A stretch of 64,000 nt of DNA, taken from the NCBI RefSeq assembly GCF_002159535.1, contig NZ_NFIU01000004.1, positions 89,263-153,262 of the forward strand. Reading direction: 5' to 3'. This DNA is from Olsenella sp. An290. Its GTDB lineage: Bacteria > Actinomycetota > Coriobacteriia > Coriobacteriales > Atopobiaceae. The notes under the pieces were generated by a model. That model did no database searches. It saw nothing but the letters and a program-made list of their open reading frames with translations, and was not told where the DNA came from. The position numbers were made by a program, and so were the translations under genes. Positions 1-7,647 of this stretch are shown here, piece by piece. How positions within the stretch are numbered: position 1 is the stretch's first letter; each line of letters starts with the position of its first letter.

Positions 1-888
1 CTCGAAATACTTGAGGAAGCACTCCGCATACAGGTCGTAGGCTTGCCGGATGGCCTGGGACAGCGCAGTGCCGTCAAGGGGTGCGTCCAAGCCCAGGGCA
101 TCGTCGATGCGGCCGTCTATCGTAAGGTCGCACGTGAACGTGACGCCAGGCTTCAAGCACTCGCGGTAGATGTTGAGCTCGTTTCCGCGGCCGGTTTTTC
201 CGCCAAAGAGAGGGTTCGCGCGCTTGTGCGATGCGTTGTCCGCCTTGGAGAACTGGTCGTACTTCTTCACGAACGCCAGGTCATCGAGGGAAAGTGGAGC
301 AGAATCCGAGACGGAGAGGTACTTGAGCGCATCGTCCACAGCATCATCGTACGAGCCAGCCGAGCTTCCACTCCGAAATGCTTTGCGCTCGATGGCGCCA
401 CCTGCCCAGCGACTCCTCCTGGATTCAGGCCGGCCATCGATGTAAAGCGGGCGATACCTGTTGCTGTCGCTTTTCACTAGGCAGACGAGGAGCGCCGTTC
501 GCAGCGCGCCCTTCACACTCGATCCGGGTACATACGGCAGGCCATAAACGTCCTTGATGAACGTCCTCACATCGCAATAGCGCCACTCGCCCCGTTTGTT
601 CTTGGAGAGGCGTAGCTCCGTCTCGTACGCGGTGCACGACCGGGCGATGCTGTGCAGGTCGGAGTGGCTCGCGAGAAACTCGTCCAGATTCCCCGAGTTG
701 GGATCACCCAGATAGTCTAGGTAAATACCGAGCTGATCAGGGCTAAGCTGCGCCGTGAACTTCCTGACATCGAGTACGGCGATGTGGTCCTTATTGATGA
801 AGTAGTCTCGTTTCCCGTACATGCCGCCGTCACCGATATGCACCGGGCCGACCGTGGTGACAGAAACGGTATACCTACGTACCGCCAT
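1..888 (-). CDS. csm5: Csm5, type III-A CRISPR RAMP subunit (3' end off window)
   Basis: The reading frame runs open from the ATG at 888 to the left edge (296 codons), so the C-terminus is missing. It starts with a RAMP-like strand (MAVRRYTVSVTTVGPVHIG). Near residue 120 it carries the family's glycine-rich motif, PYVPGSSVKGALRT. Csm5 caps the 3' end of the crRNA-bearing Csm filament and helps crRNA maturation. The ATG lies two bases after the csm4 stop, as expected for the last core gene of a csm operon. Identity rests on the RAMP motif and on position after csm4. Confidence 0.88.
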   Translation of the reverse strand, partial: MAVRRYTVSVTTVGPVHIGDGGMYGKRDYFINKDHIAVLDVRKFTAQLSPDQLGIYLDYLGDPNSGNLDEFLASHSDLHSIARSCTAYETELRLSKNKRGEWRYCDVRTFIKDVYGLPYVPGSSVKGALRTALLVCLVKSDSNRYRPLYIDGRPESRRSRWAGGAIERKAFRSGSSAGSYDDAVDDALKYLSVSDSAPLSLDDLAFVKKYDQFSKADNASHKRANPLFGGKTGRGNELNIYRECLKPGVTFTCDLTIDGRIDDALGLDAPLDGTALSQAIRQAYDLYAECFLKYFE

Positions 889-890
889 GA

Positions 891-1814
891 CTAGGCCTCC
901 AACCAGCTCGTACGTGCATACCGGTACACCGGATGAGCGCCTGGCGTGGCATTCACGTCGACGATGTCGCCCTCAAAGCGCCGCTCGAACACTGACCCCG
1001 GCGCAAACGCGTAGACATCGCGCTTCTTCTGCGGAGATGCGGAATGCGATGCGGACTGGACGAAGCCGCCCTTCCTAACCAAGCGATAGCGCGCGCCGGT
1101 GAGCAGCTCGTCAGTAAGCTCGTCATCCCGTGGAATCGCAGTCGAGAGCAGGACGCTGCGACCGCTCCTCGCGGCAATCTGCTCACGCGGGTCGATGGGC
1201 TCGATTGCGTATTCGAACCGCCCGTAGCCGCTCGTGCGCTTTCCGCCGATTCCGGCATACGACAGTTGGTCAAGTAGGGGCCGGATGTCGTAGTCGCCCT
1301 CGTGCAGCACATAAAGGCCGGTTCCAGGGCGGAACGAGAAGCTTCCCACATGGTAGGGCTCTGCGTCCCCGGATTCGCGCCGCTCAAGGTTCACGCGCGT
1401 CCGCACGGCGCCAACGCCTAGGTCGAAGCCCTCGAGCTCCTTAACCGGGTCGAGCTCGCCCGAAAGATACGCGCCATAATGCTCGCAGGATAGGTACTCG
1501 AGCTTCTTCATGGCTTTGCGGCGCCGCGTGTTGCGCGCTAGCGGTGGCTCATCTTCTTCCTCTGACAACTCCGACGCCAGTATGGGCCGCGGCAGGTAGA
1601 ACGTCCCGCCAATATACGGAAAGGCGTCGCTTATGGAAAACGACCCCGTACGAGCAGCTTCAAGTAGCTCATCGGCGCAGCCCGCACGCAACGCCTCTAG
1701 GTAGAGAGCGCTGAACAGCGTACCCGCATCGAAGCCATGGCCACCGTCCGACAGGCGCCCTGCGCCAAAGTGGACGGGTCCGTTGAAGCGGAAGATGATG
1801 GTATTGGCCGGCAT
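891..1814 (-). CDS. csm4: Csm4, type III-A RAMP subunit (Cas5 group)
   Basis: A 307-residue RAMP protein beginning MPANTIIFRFNGPVHFG. It has the early GAGRLSDGGHGFDAGTLFSALY segment typical of Csm4 and a C-terminal GGFVQSASHSAS glycine/serine loop. Csm4 pairs with Cas10 at the base of the Csm complex and holds the crRNA 5' handle. The start at 1814 lies two bases after the csm3 stop; an upstream in-frame ATG would overlap csm3 by about 58 bases and is less likely. Around residues 90-110 a charged linker (SELSEEEDEPPLARNTRRRK) is probably disordered. Confidence 0.9.
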   Translation of the reverse strand: MPANTIIFRFNGPVHFGAGRLSDGGHGFDAGTLFSALYLEALRAGCADELLEAARTGSFSISDAFPYIGGTFYLPRPILASELSEEEDEPPLARNTRRRKAMKKLEYLSCEHYGAYLSGELDPVKELEGFDLGVGAVRTRVNLERRESGDAEPYHVGSFSFRPGTGLYVLHEGDYDIRPLLDQLSYAGIGGKRTSGYGRFEYAIEPIDPREQIAARSGRSVLLSTAIPRDDELTDELLTGARYRLVRKGGFVQSASHSASPQKKRDVYAFAPGSVFERRFEGDIVDVNATPGAHPVYRYARTSWLEA

Positions 1815-1816
1815 GG

Positions 1817-2470
1817 TTATCCCAATTCCGGAACAGCAAGCGACGTATCGCCGGTAACCACCGTACACTGCCAATCCTTGAACAAGACCCTTCCGCTGCC
1901 TCGTGTGCCGCCGCCTCCAAGGTAGTCGTGCTCGAGAAGATCGATGGCCTTCTTGATGTTGGCGAAGTCCTCCTGCAGTTCGTCAACGTTCTCGACGTTG
2001 TAGATGATCTCGACCTTGAAGCGCGCCCCGCGGACTACGCGCTCGATTTGACGCGGGTTGGCTACGGAGGTCAGACGGTCGATGGTGTTCTCGAACTTGC
2101 TCTCGAAGATCTGCGGAAGCTCGTCTTTGTTGCACAAGAAGCAATCGGAGAACTGCAGGCGCGATATCTGTATTCCCGTCCCGTCGGCGTTGCTCGTCTT
2201 CGAATTTGAGCCGAACAGACGCTGGATCTCCTGGCAGTCGTTTTGAAAGCCCTCGACGCCCTTGGCGGGTATGCTGCCCAAATCGCGCGCAAGCAGCGAG
2301 CGCATCTTGCCCTTGAGTGTCGAGCCCGGGATGACGGGCTCGCGCGTAAGGGGGTCGCGCACCACCGGGGAGTCGATTGCTCCAATCGCGCTGAACGAAT
2401 CGTCGCCGCCGATATGCAGGCCGGTTTTAAGCTCGAGCGTGCTCGTAATCAGGATTTTCGTGAAGCTCAT
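1817..2470 (-). CDS. csm3: Csm3, backbone RAMP and target-RNA nuclease
   Basis: A 217-residue Csm3. The N-terminus carries TGLHIGGDDSFSAIGAIDSP followed by PGSTLKGKMRSLLA. By comparison with characterised streptococcal Csm3, Asp33 in GAID matches the catalytic aspartate that cuts target RNA every six nucleotides, so the nuclease looks intact. FENTIDRLTSVANPRQIERV and LDYLGGGGTRGSGRV are further family hallmarks. The start at 2470 has a GGAAAGG ribosome-binding site, as does csm2. Confidence 0.95.
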   Translation of the reverse strand: MSFTKILITSTLELKTGLHIGGDDSFSAIGAIDSPVVRDPLTREPVIPGSTLKGKMRSLLARDLGSIPAKGVEGFQNDCQEIQRLFGSNSKTSNADGTGIQISRLQFSDCFLCNKDELPQIFESKFENTIDRLTSVANPRQIERVVRGARFKVEIIYNVENVDELQEDFANIKKAIDLLEHDYLGGGGTRGSGRVLFKDWQCTVVTGDTSLAVPELG

Positions 2471-2474
2471 GGTG

Positions 2475-2867
2475 CTAGTTGTCCTTTCCGCCATAGAACT
2501 TGAAGTAGGCTACGAGGCTTTCCGCATAGCGGCAATACAGGACGAACGTCTCGTAATCGTGCACGCCGTCAAGGGCGGCGAAGAGACCCGTTGCATCCAG
2601 AAACTCGCGGACCGAATGCTCCCTACCGGATTCATAGGCCATGCGGACCTTGAGGTACTGGATGTCCGCCTCGTTCGCCTTGAACTCCTCGGGCCCTGTC
2701 ACGCGCGTGTAGACATTCATGATCAGGCCATAGATGCTACGGAGCTTCGATGTCGAGAGGCCTTTGAATCGGTCCTGCATTCCGCGCCCCATGATCTCGT
2801 TTGCCACATCGGCGTAATTCGAGCCGGTTAGGGTCTTGCCCACCTTCTCCAGCTTTATCGGTGCCAT
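2475..2867 (-). CDS. csm2: Csm2, type III-A small subunit
   Basis: A 130-residue, mostly helical protein with MNVYTRVTG, YLKVRMAYESGRE and a C-terminal YCRYAESLVAYFKFYGGKDN typical of Csm2. Csm2 multimers line the inner filament opposite Csm3 and help hold the crRNA-target duplex. The ATG at 2867 has GGAAAGG about nine bases upstream. A longer start at 2903 would overlap cas10 by 31 bases and lacks a comparable site. Confidence 0.92.
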   Translation of the reverse strand: MAPIKLEKVGKTLTGSNYADVANEIMGRGMQDRFKGLSTSKLRSIYGLIMNVYTRVTGPEEFKANEADIQYLKVRMAYESGREHSVREFLDATGLFAALDGVHDYETFVLYCRYAESLVAYFKFYGGKDN

Positions 2868-2872
2868 GTCAA

Positions 2873-5158
2873 CTACCTTTCCCTCGACGCGTACGCGTAC
2901 CATTCCAAAGCAGTAACGAGATAGGCGCGCTGCTTTGTATCGGTCGCCCAGTTGTAGAACTGCTGGGAGTACCTGCGGTCCTCATCCCCACGTCCCTCGA
3001 AAGCCCGTGCTAGGACGTAGGCAAGACGCGGGATAGACACCGGGTTGTCGACGTCGCGCAAGAGCTCCATGAGACGGTAGGCGAACGCCTTGCCCTTTTC
3101 GATGCCGTCGAAGATGCGAGCGACTTCTTGCGCGCGCGGAACGACGACGTCGATGAACTCGCTCCAGCTGAACACTTGTTTCGCCGACCAAAGCGCGATG
3201 GCGTTCTTCTCGGCTCCGGAACCGTCGGTGGCGACAAACATCTTCGCTGCATCCTCAAGTTCGCCGGCTTCCTTCGCCATGCTCGCAAGGGGATACTTCT
3301 GCTCGAACATGCCGATGCCCGCGCTGATGGAAAGCGCGCCGTTGCCGGTGAACTCATCGAACGCCTTGCGTATGGCGACCGCCGCGTGAATCACGTCGCT
3401 CCAGTTTCCGATGGCGAACAGGTCGTCGCCACCGGAGTAGACGATCTGCATCCTCCAGTCGCCCTCGGCAAGAATCTCATTGATCTTCTTCTTGAAGAAG
3501 TAGCTGAGCGCTCGGCTCAAGGTCACGGTCCGACTGATGGACGCTTTGTCTGCTGGGATTCCGCTGATAAACACAGACCCCAGGTTGTCTACATCTGCAC
3601 GAAGGACCCCGAGTCGCCGAATCCCGCGACCGGAATCCAAGCTCGTACCCAACGCAGCATAGGCTGAGATTCCTTCGCCATTGGTATCTGCCGTATAGTC
3701 GCCCATCCAAATATGGGTCACCGCGCCGATATCGAGCCCCACGGAATCCTTGGTGTACACGCGAACCGTCTCGGGAGCCGCGCGCACATATCCGTCGCGA
3801 TCGTAGAGCGCCAAGTCGGCACCGAACGGCAGGGGCAGCCTCGGCGGGTACGTGGGCGCTTGGTTGCGATGTGGCACAACGGCGAAAACACCCTTCTTCA
3901 CCAAGTCGGGCGAGATGGCGCCCAACGCATTGCACAGCGGGCACCTGCCGTCGATAAGGTCGCAGTCCGACCGGTGGCACTCCCGGCACTCCCTGCTGTG
4001 GTCGTCATATGCTATGGGCGCGTTGAGCCTGCGTATCGTATCGGCTGAGTATCTTGCTGCCTTCCGATCAGACAGGCGCCTGGTGAGCTCCCTGAACAGG
4101 TTCGGGAAGCGCCGGCCGTCCTCGCCGACGTTCAGCAGATCGTTCGGCGAGCAGGGCACCCATGCGGAGGCGAGGTAGAGATCTGTTCGATAATGCGCTA
4201 AGAACCACGTCCTGAGCTCGCGGTCGAACGACTCAAGGGCAGCCACGGTCTCGGGCGTATTGGGGAGCAACAGGTATGCATGACCGCCGCCGGTGTAGAG
4301 CAGGTTGGCGCGACAAAGGCCTAGGCGGTCGAGCAGACCGTCCGCAATATGCTCAAGGAGTAGCTCGAGATACAGGCTGCGGGCTCTGAGCTGCTTGAGC
4401 GCGCCCGACCCGCTGATGGTGTAGATAAAGCTCTGGATGCCGCTCATGTCGCAGGAGAAGAGCAAAAACATTTGAGCCCCGCGAGACCCAGCGCCATGCC
4501 CCTCTGCAAACAGGGATGTCTGGTAATCGCTTGCGCCCTGCGCCTCCAACCACGCGTGGGCGCAAGCGGCTATCCCCGCTGTGGTCTTGGCATGGTCGTA
4601 TAGCGACACATCGATGAGCCCCGCTTTGTCAGTGGAGGTCGGAATCGATCCCGCCGTCACTTCAAGCAGGTTGAGCAGAGAGTCGATCCCGGCCCGGCTG
4701 ATACCCGTATGGACGAGCCCTTCGCGAATGCGATCCAAGATACTCGAATAGCTTTCGTGGGGAATCGTGTTGTCGTCGGAACGGCCGTCGATGATATTAA
4801 AGATCTTCCGCAGCTCTGCATCACAATCGTAGGTCTCAGGACAGAAGCTTGCGTTTGGAGCACCATTTATGCCGCAGCCCAGAGATATGCCATCGGCAAA
4901 GCGGACGAGGTGCGCGAGCGACGTGGCATTGATGCCCGCCGCGTCCCCGACTTTTGCCGACGAGCCGTAACGAACCTGCTCGACTACGAGCTTTCCCACA
5001 TCATCGGCATAGTTTGAGTTGAGGGGCGCCACTTCTCGCTCGAGAAAGCCAGCGCCGAGCTCGGCCGCATCACCCGAGCCGCTCGAAGTGCGAAAAATGA
5101 CCTCGCCCACATCATGAAGCAGCGCGCCATAATACAGGGCGATTCTATCTGAGGTCAT
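2873..5158 (-). CDS. cas10: Cas10/Csm1, type III-A large subunit with HD and GGDD domains
   Basis: A 761-residue Cas10. It has an N-terminal HD nuclease motif (ALLHDVGEV, His15-Asp16), a first Palm domain (LLYTGGGHAYLLLP), a zinc ribbon (CRECHRSDC...CPLCNALG) and a second Palm with intact GGDD near residues 576-579 (YSGGDDLFAIG). In characterised systems the HD domain cuts ssDNA and GGDD makes cyclic oligoadenylates. Both active sites look complete, so a cOA-activated effector is expected elsewhere. The ATG at 5158 overlaps the cas6 stop as TGATG, suggesting translational coupling. Confidence 0.95.
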   Translation of the reverse strand: MTSDRIALYYGALLHDVGEVIFRTSSGSGDAAELGAGFLEREVAPLNSNYADDVGKLVVEQVRYGSSAKVGDAAGINATSLAHLVRFADGISLGCGINGAPNASFCPETYDCDAELRKIFNIIDGRSDDNTIPHESYSSILDRIREGLVHTGISRAGIDSLLNLLEVTAGSIPTSTDKAGLIDVSLYDHAKTTAGIAACAHAWLEAQGASDYQTSLFAEGHGAGSRGAQMFLLFSCDMSGIQSFIYTISGSGALKQLRARSLYLELLLEHIADGLLDRLGLCRANLLYTGGGHAYLLLPNTPETVAALESFDRELRTWFLAHYRTDLYLASAWVPCSPNDLLNVGEDGRRFPNLFRELTRRLSDRKAARYSADTIRRLNAPIAYDDHSRECRECHRSDCDLIDGRCPLCNALGAISPDLVKKGVFAVVPHRNQAPTYPPRLPLPFGADLALYDRDGYVRAAPETVRVYTKDSVGLDIGAVTHIWMGDYTADTNGEGISAYAALGTSLDSGRGIRRLGVLRADVDNLGSVFISGIPADKASISRTVTLSRALSYFFKKKINEILAEGDWRMQIVYSGGDDLFAIGNWSDVIHAAVAIRKAFDEFTGNGALSISAGIGMFEQKYPLASMAKEAGELEDAAKMFVATDGSGAEKNAIALWSAKQVFSWSEFIDVVVPRAQEVARIFDGIEKGKAFAYRLMELLRDVDNPVSIPRLAYVLARAFEGRGDEDRRYSQQFYNWATDTKQRAYLVTALEWYAYASRER

Positions 5159-5958
5159 CACGCCACCTGCCCTTCGACAGGACGAGTCGGCTTGTCGCTG
5201 AAAGCGCATCTCATGCCGCCCATGCCCATCGCCGTTTTAATTCCAACACCAGAAAACTCTCCAAAGCGGAGAAGCATCCTCACCAAACCGGACATCGTTG
5301 GAGGCCCGTAAACACCGAAGGTCATTTTGCCCATGAAGGAGGGGATCTTCCTGCCCGCTCCTGCCACATGGGGAACGTAGTGGGAGCGCAGATTGTACGA
5401 GGTGATCAGCGTGTGGTCGACAATAAAATCGAGAGTCTCCTGGTCTGCCTCGCCTCGGCCCTCGTAGGTCTTCGAATAGTGCATGAGGAGGTTCTGCAGC
5501 ACCAGGCGTACCGAAGGCATGTTCACGTAGTTTCCCTGACACTTGAATGACGCGGGCGTGACGAACTGCACGAACGCTTTGTTCCCCTGGTCCGTTGTGA
5601 TGAGGTCGGTGAGCTGCTTCAGTCGGATAGATTCGGTCTCTACCCTATCGGTCTCGACCGAAACGCCGGCAGAGTGAATCTCGAACGAGTCAAGCTTTTG
5701 CAGGGGCGTGATGATTTGGTCTGCCGCCTGATCGGTGAGGGCGCTTATGCGCCAGATAATCGTGCCGCCCTCGTCAAGATAGCAGTACTGGCTGTAAGGG
5801 TTGAACGACATGCCGTGAAGCTCATCGGCATAGCGGGAGTCAATTGTTCTCATGAGCACGCCCTGCATGTACGGCCCCCAAGAAAACACCTGAGCACCGG
5901 AAAGCGTGCCTTTGCCAAGAGGCTTGAGCTTCATCTTCAATGTGGTGATATGCTCCAT
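5158..5958 (-). CDS. cas6: Cas6, CRISPR repeat endoribonuclease
   Basis: A 266-residue RAMP protein ending in the Cas6 glycine-rich loop (GEFSGVGIKTAMGMGGM). Cas6 cuts pre-crRNA within each repeat to supply crRNAs to the Csm complex. It is the first gene of the operon and overlaps cas10 by one base. No CRISPR array lies next to it in this window, so its repeat partner is outside. Residues 1-8 could be trimmed to a second ATG (MKLKPL); the upstream ribosome-binding site is weak for either start. Confidence 0.88.
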   Translation of the reverse strand: MEHITTLKMKLKPLGKGTLSGAQVFSWGPYMQGVLMRTIDSRYADELHGMSFNPYSQYCYLDEGGTIIWRISALTDQAADQIITPLQKLDSFEIHSAGVSVETDRVETESIRLKQLTDLITTDQGNKAFVQFVTPASFKCQGNYVNMPSVRLVLQNLLMHYSKTYEGRGEADQETLDFIVDHTLITSYNLRSHYVPHVAGAGRKIPSFMGKMTFGVYGPPTMSGLVRMLLRFGEFSGVGIKTAMGMGGMRCAFSDKPTRPVEGQVA

Positions 5959-6222
5959 GACGTCATCTCATTTCGTCAAATAATCTTTTCTCTAGGTTAT
6001 ATTCCTTGAATCTCAATGATCTTGAGTAAAGCCCGCTATTCGGCAAATGTGACCGTTTCGACAATCGCCGCATTATTAAAGCTGTTCCCGCGCCGAAGAC
6101 GGAGGCGGGACGACCGTTGTGGACGTATGTCATCTCTCATTGCATCGTTCTTCTCGGCAGGATTCCGGAAGGCTTTTAGGGATCGTTTGATTTGCATGTA
6201 TAGGCGCAGTTGCAATCGGATA
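5959..6222. promoter_or_regulatory. Upstream region of cas6 with a weak minus-strand -10
   Basis: Together with the operator that follows, this forms a 312-base gap between the divergent cas6 operon and toxin-antitoxin pair. It is AT-richer than its surroundings. A minus-strand TATAAC lies at 5996-6001, 38 bases before the cas6 start, but no good -35 is visible. Short open frames here look spurious. No CRISPR repeats are seen. Confidence 0.3.
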
Positions 6223-6258
6223 GAATCCAATTGAAAGCATTTGAATGCAAATGGATTC
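6223..6258. promoter_or_regulatory. Nested inverted repeat, likely antitoxin operator
   Basis: The outer arms are GAATCCAATTG and its near-complement ending GGATTC (10 of 11 pairs). The inner arms are GCATT and AATGC around a two-base centre. It ends 12 bases before the antitoxin start. RelB/DinJ antitoxins normally repress their own operon from such sites. Confidence 0.6.
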
Positions 6259-6270
6259 TAAGGAGCAACA

Positions 6271-6531
6271 ATGGCTGTCACATCAGTCCCGATCGGAAGT
6301 CGCGTTGACGCCAATCTCAAGCGCGCGTTCGACGAGACCGCGGAGGAGCTTGGGCTGACCCCGACGTCTGCCCTCACCGTCCTCATGAAGCGCTTCGTGG
6401 ACGAGGGAGGATTTCCCTTTGCCGTTCGCAAGCGCGTGCCAACGGAGATTGAGTTTACGCGTGAGATGGACGCGCGCTATCGCTCCATGCTTGAGGGCAA
6501 TGAGGCAGCTCACGACTTGGTGGAGGCGTAG
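6271..6531 (+). CDS. RelB/DinJ-family antitoxin
   Basis: An 86-residue protein. The N-terminal ribbon-helix-helix part (SVPIGSRVDANLKRAFDETAEELGLTPTSALTVLMKRF) is typical of RelB/DinJ antitoxins; the charged C-terminal part should wrap the toxin. A clear AAGGAG site precedes the ATG. The stop codon directly abuts the toxin start, the usual tight coupling. It probably autoregulates through the palindrome at 6223-6258. Confidence 0.85.
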   Translation: MAVTSVPIGSRVDANLKRAFDETAEELGLTPTSALTVLMKRFVDEGGFPFAVRKRVPTEIEFTREMDARYRSMLEGNEAAHDLVEA

Positions 6532-6801
6532 ATGCCCTATCTGTGGGACGATCGCGCCTGGTCTGACTACCAGTACTGGGTGACACAGGACAAGAAGACC
6601 CTTCGGAAGATCAATGCGCTGCTGAAGGACATCGCAAGGACGGCGGGGACCGAGCAGGGCATTGGCAAGGACGAGATCCTGAGGCATTCGGGCGCGGGTC
6701 TGATGAGCGCACGAATCGACGCGAAGAATCGCCTGGTCTACAAGGTGGACGGTGGCGTTGTGCGCGTCGTTTCTTGTCGAGGGCATTACGGGGAGAAGTA
6801 G
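6532..6801 (+). CDS. yoeB: YoeB/Txe-family ribosome-dependent mRNA interferase toxin
   Basis: An 89-residue toxin with the YoeB pattern: an N-terminal WSDYQYWVTQDKKTLRKINALLKDI helix, IGKDEILRH with the family's glutamate, SARIDAKNRLVYKV with the conserved arginine, and a C-terminal SCRGHY matching the catalytic His-Tyr. YoeB toxins bind the ribosome and cleave mRNA at the A site. The gene directly follows its antitoxin with no gap. Confidence 0.88.
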   Translation: MPYLWDDRAWSDYQYWVTQDKKTLRKINALLKDIARTAGTEQGIGKDEILRHSGAGLMSARIDAKNRLVYKVDGGVVRVVSCRGHYGEK

Positions 6802-6861
6802 GGGCCGGCGTTCTTCTCGCTGCGCTTAGTAAGAGTGGTGAGATAGGGAGGGGAGCCGAAC

Positions 6862-7638
6862 ATGCCAACACTTCGTGATTGCGTCTACGGCCAGGCGGTG
6901 GCCGATGCGCTGGGCGTGCCCTACGAGTTTCGTCCTCGGGGCTCGTTCCGCTGCACGGACATGGTCGGCCACGGCAGCCACAACAAGCCGGCGGGCACGT
7001 GGAGCGACGACACGTCGATGGCGCTCGCGGTCTGCGACAGCTACCGTGAGCTGGGGCGCATTGACGTCGACGACATTCGCGGGCGCTTCGTGCGGTGGTA
7101 TCGCGAGGGTGCCTACACGGTCGACGGGCTCTTTGACATCGGCAACGCCACGCGCGAGGCGCTCGAGTGCGGGCACGGCCTTGCGGGGGAGCGGGACAAC
7201 GGCAACGGCTCGCTCATGCGCGCGGTCCCGCTCGCGTTCACCGACGCCGCTGACGACGAGGTGCGCGCCGTCTCCGCGATCACGCACGCGCACCCGACCT
7301 CGACGGAGCCATGCGTCGCTATGGTGCATATCGCGCGGGACCTCATCGCCGGGGCGAGCCCGGCGGACGTGGCTTGTGACATTGCCGCGCGTCCCGTGGA
7401 CGAGATTCGCTCTACCGGCTTCGTGTGCCACACCTTCGACGCCGCGCTCTGGTGTCTGGCCAACACGTCGAGCTACGCCGAGTGCGCGCTCGCCGCGGTG
7501 AACCTCGGGGACGACACGGACACCACTGCCGCCGTCGCCGGCGCGCTCGCCGGCATCGTCTACGGCATCGAGGGGATTCCGGCCGAGTGGCTCGACGGGC
7601 TGCGGGGCACAGACGTCATCGAGGCGTGCCTGTTCTGA
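6862..7638 (+). CDS. ADP-ribosylglycohydrolase (DraG/ARH family), copy 1
   Basis: A 258-residue protein with the two metal-binding signatures of the family: WSDDTSMAL near residue 53 and NLGDDTDTTAAVAGALAG near residue 214. The family removes ADP-ribose from proteins, nucleic acids or small metabolites. The first signature reads ADALG where GDALG is usual; copy 2 at 14787 keeps GDALG. It neighbours a macro-domain gene (9306), another ADP-ribose-handling fold. The start is supported by GGAGGGGAG upstream. Confidence 0.88.
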   Translation: MPTLRDCVYGQAVADALGVPYEFRPRGSFRCTDMVGHGSHNKPAGTWSDDTSMALAVCDSYRELGRIDVDDIRGRFVRWYREGAYTVDGLFDIGNATREALECGHGLAGERDNGNGSLMRAVPLAFTDAADDEVRAVSAITHAHPTSTEPCVAMVHIARDLIAGASPADVACDIAARPVDEIRSTGFVCHTFDAALWCLANTSSYAECALAAVNLGDDTDTTAAVAGALAGIVYGIEGIPAEWLDGLRGTDVIEACLF

Positions 7639-7647
7639 GGCAAAGGC

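Noticed and set aside
43..637. Open frames on the plus strand and in another minus frame inside the first 640 bases
   Set aside because: They are shadows of csm5, whose minus frame is open to the edge and carries the RAMP motif.
6036..6230. 64-codon minus-strand open frame upstream of cas6
   Set aside because: No ribosome-binding site, low-complexity composition, and it covers the probable promoter region.
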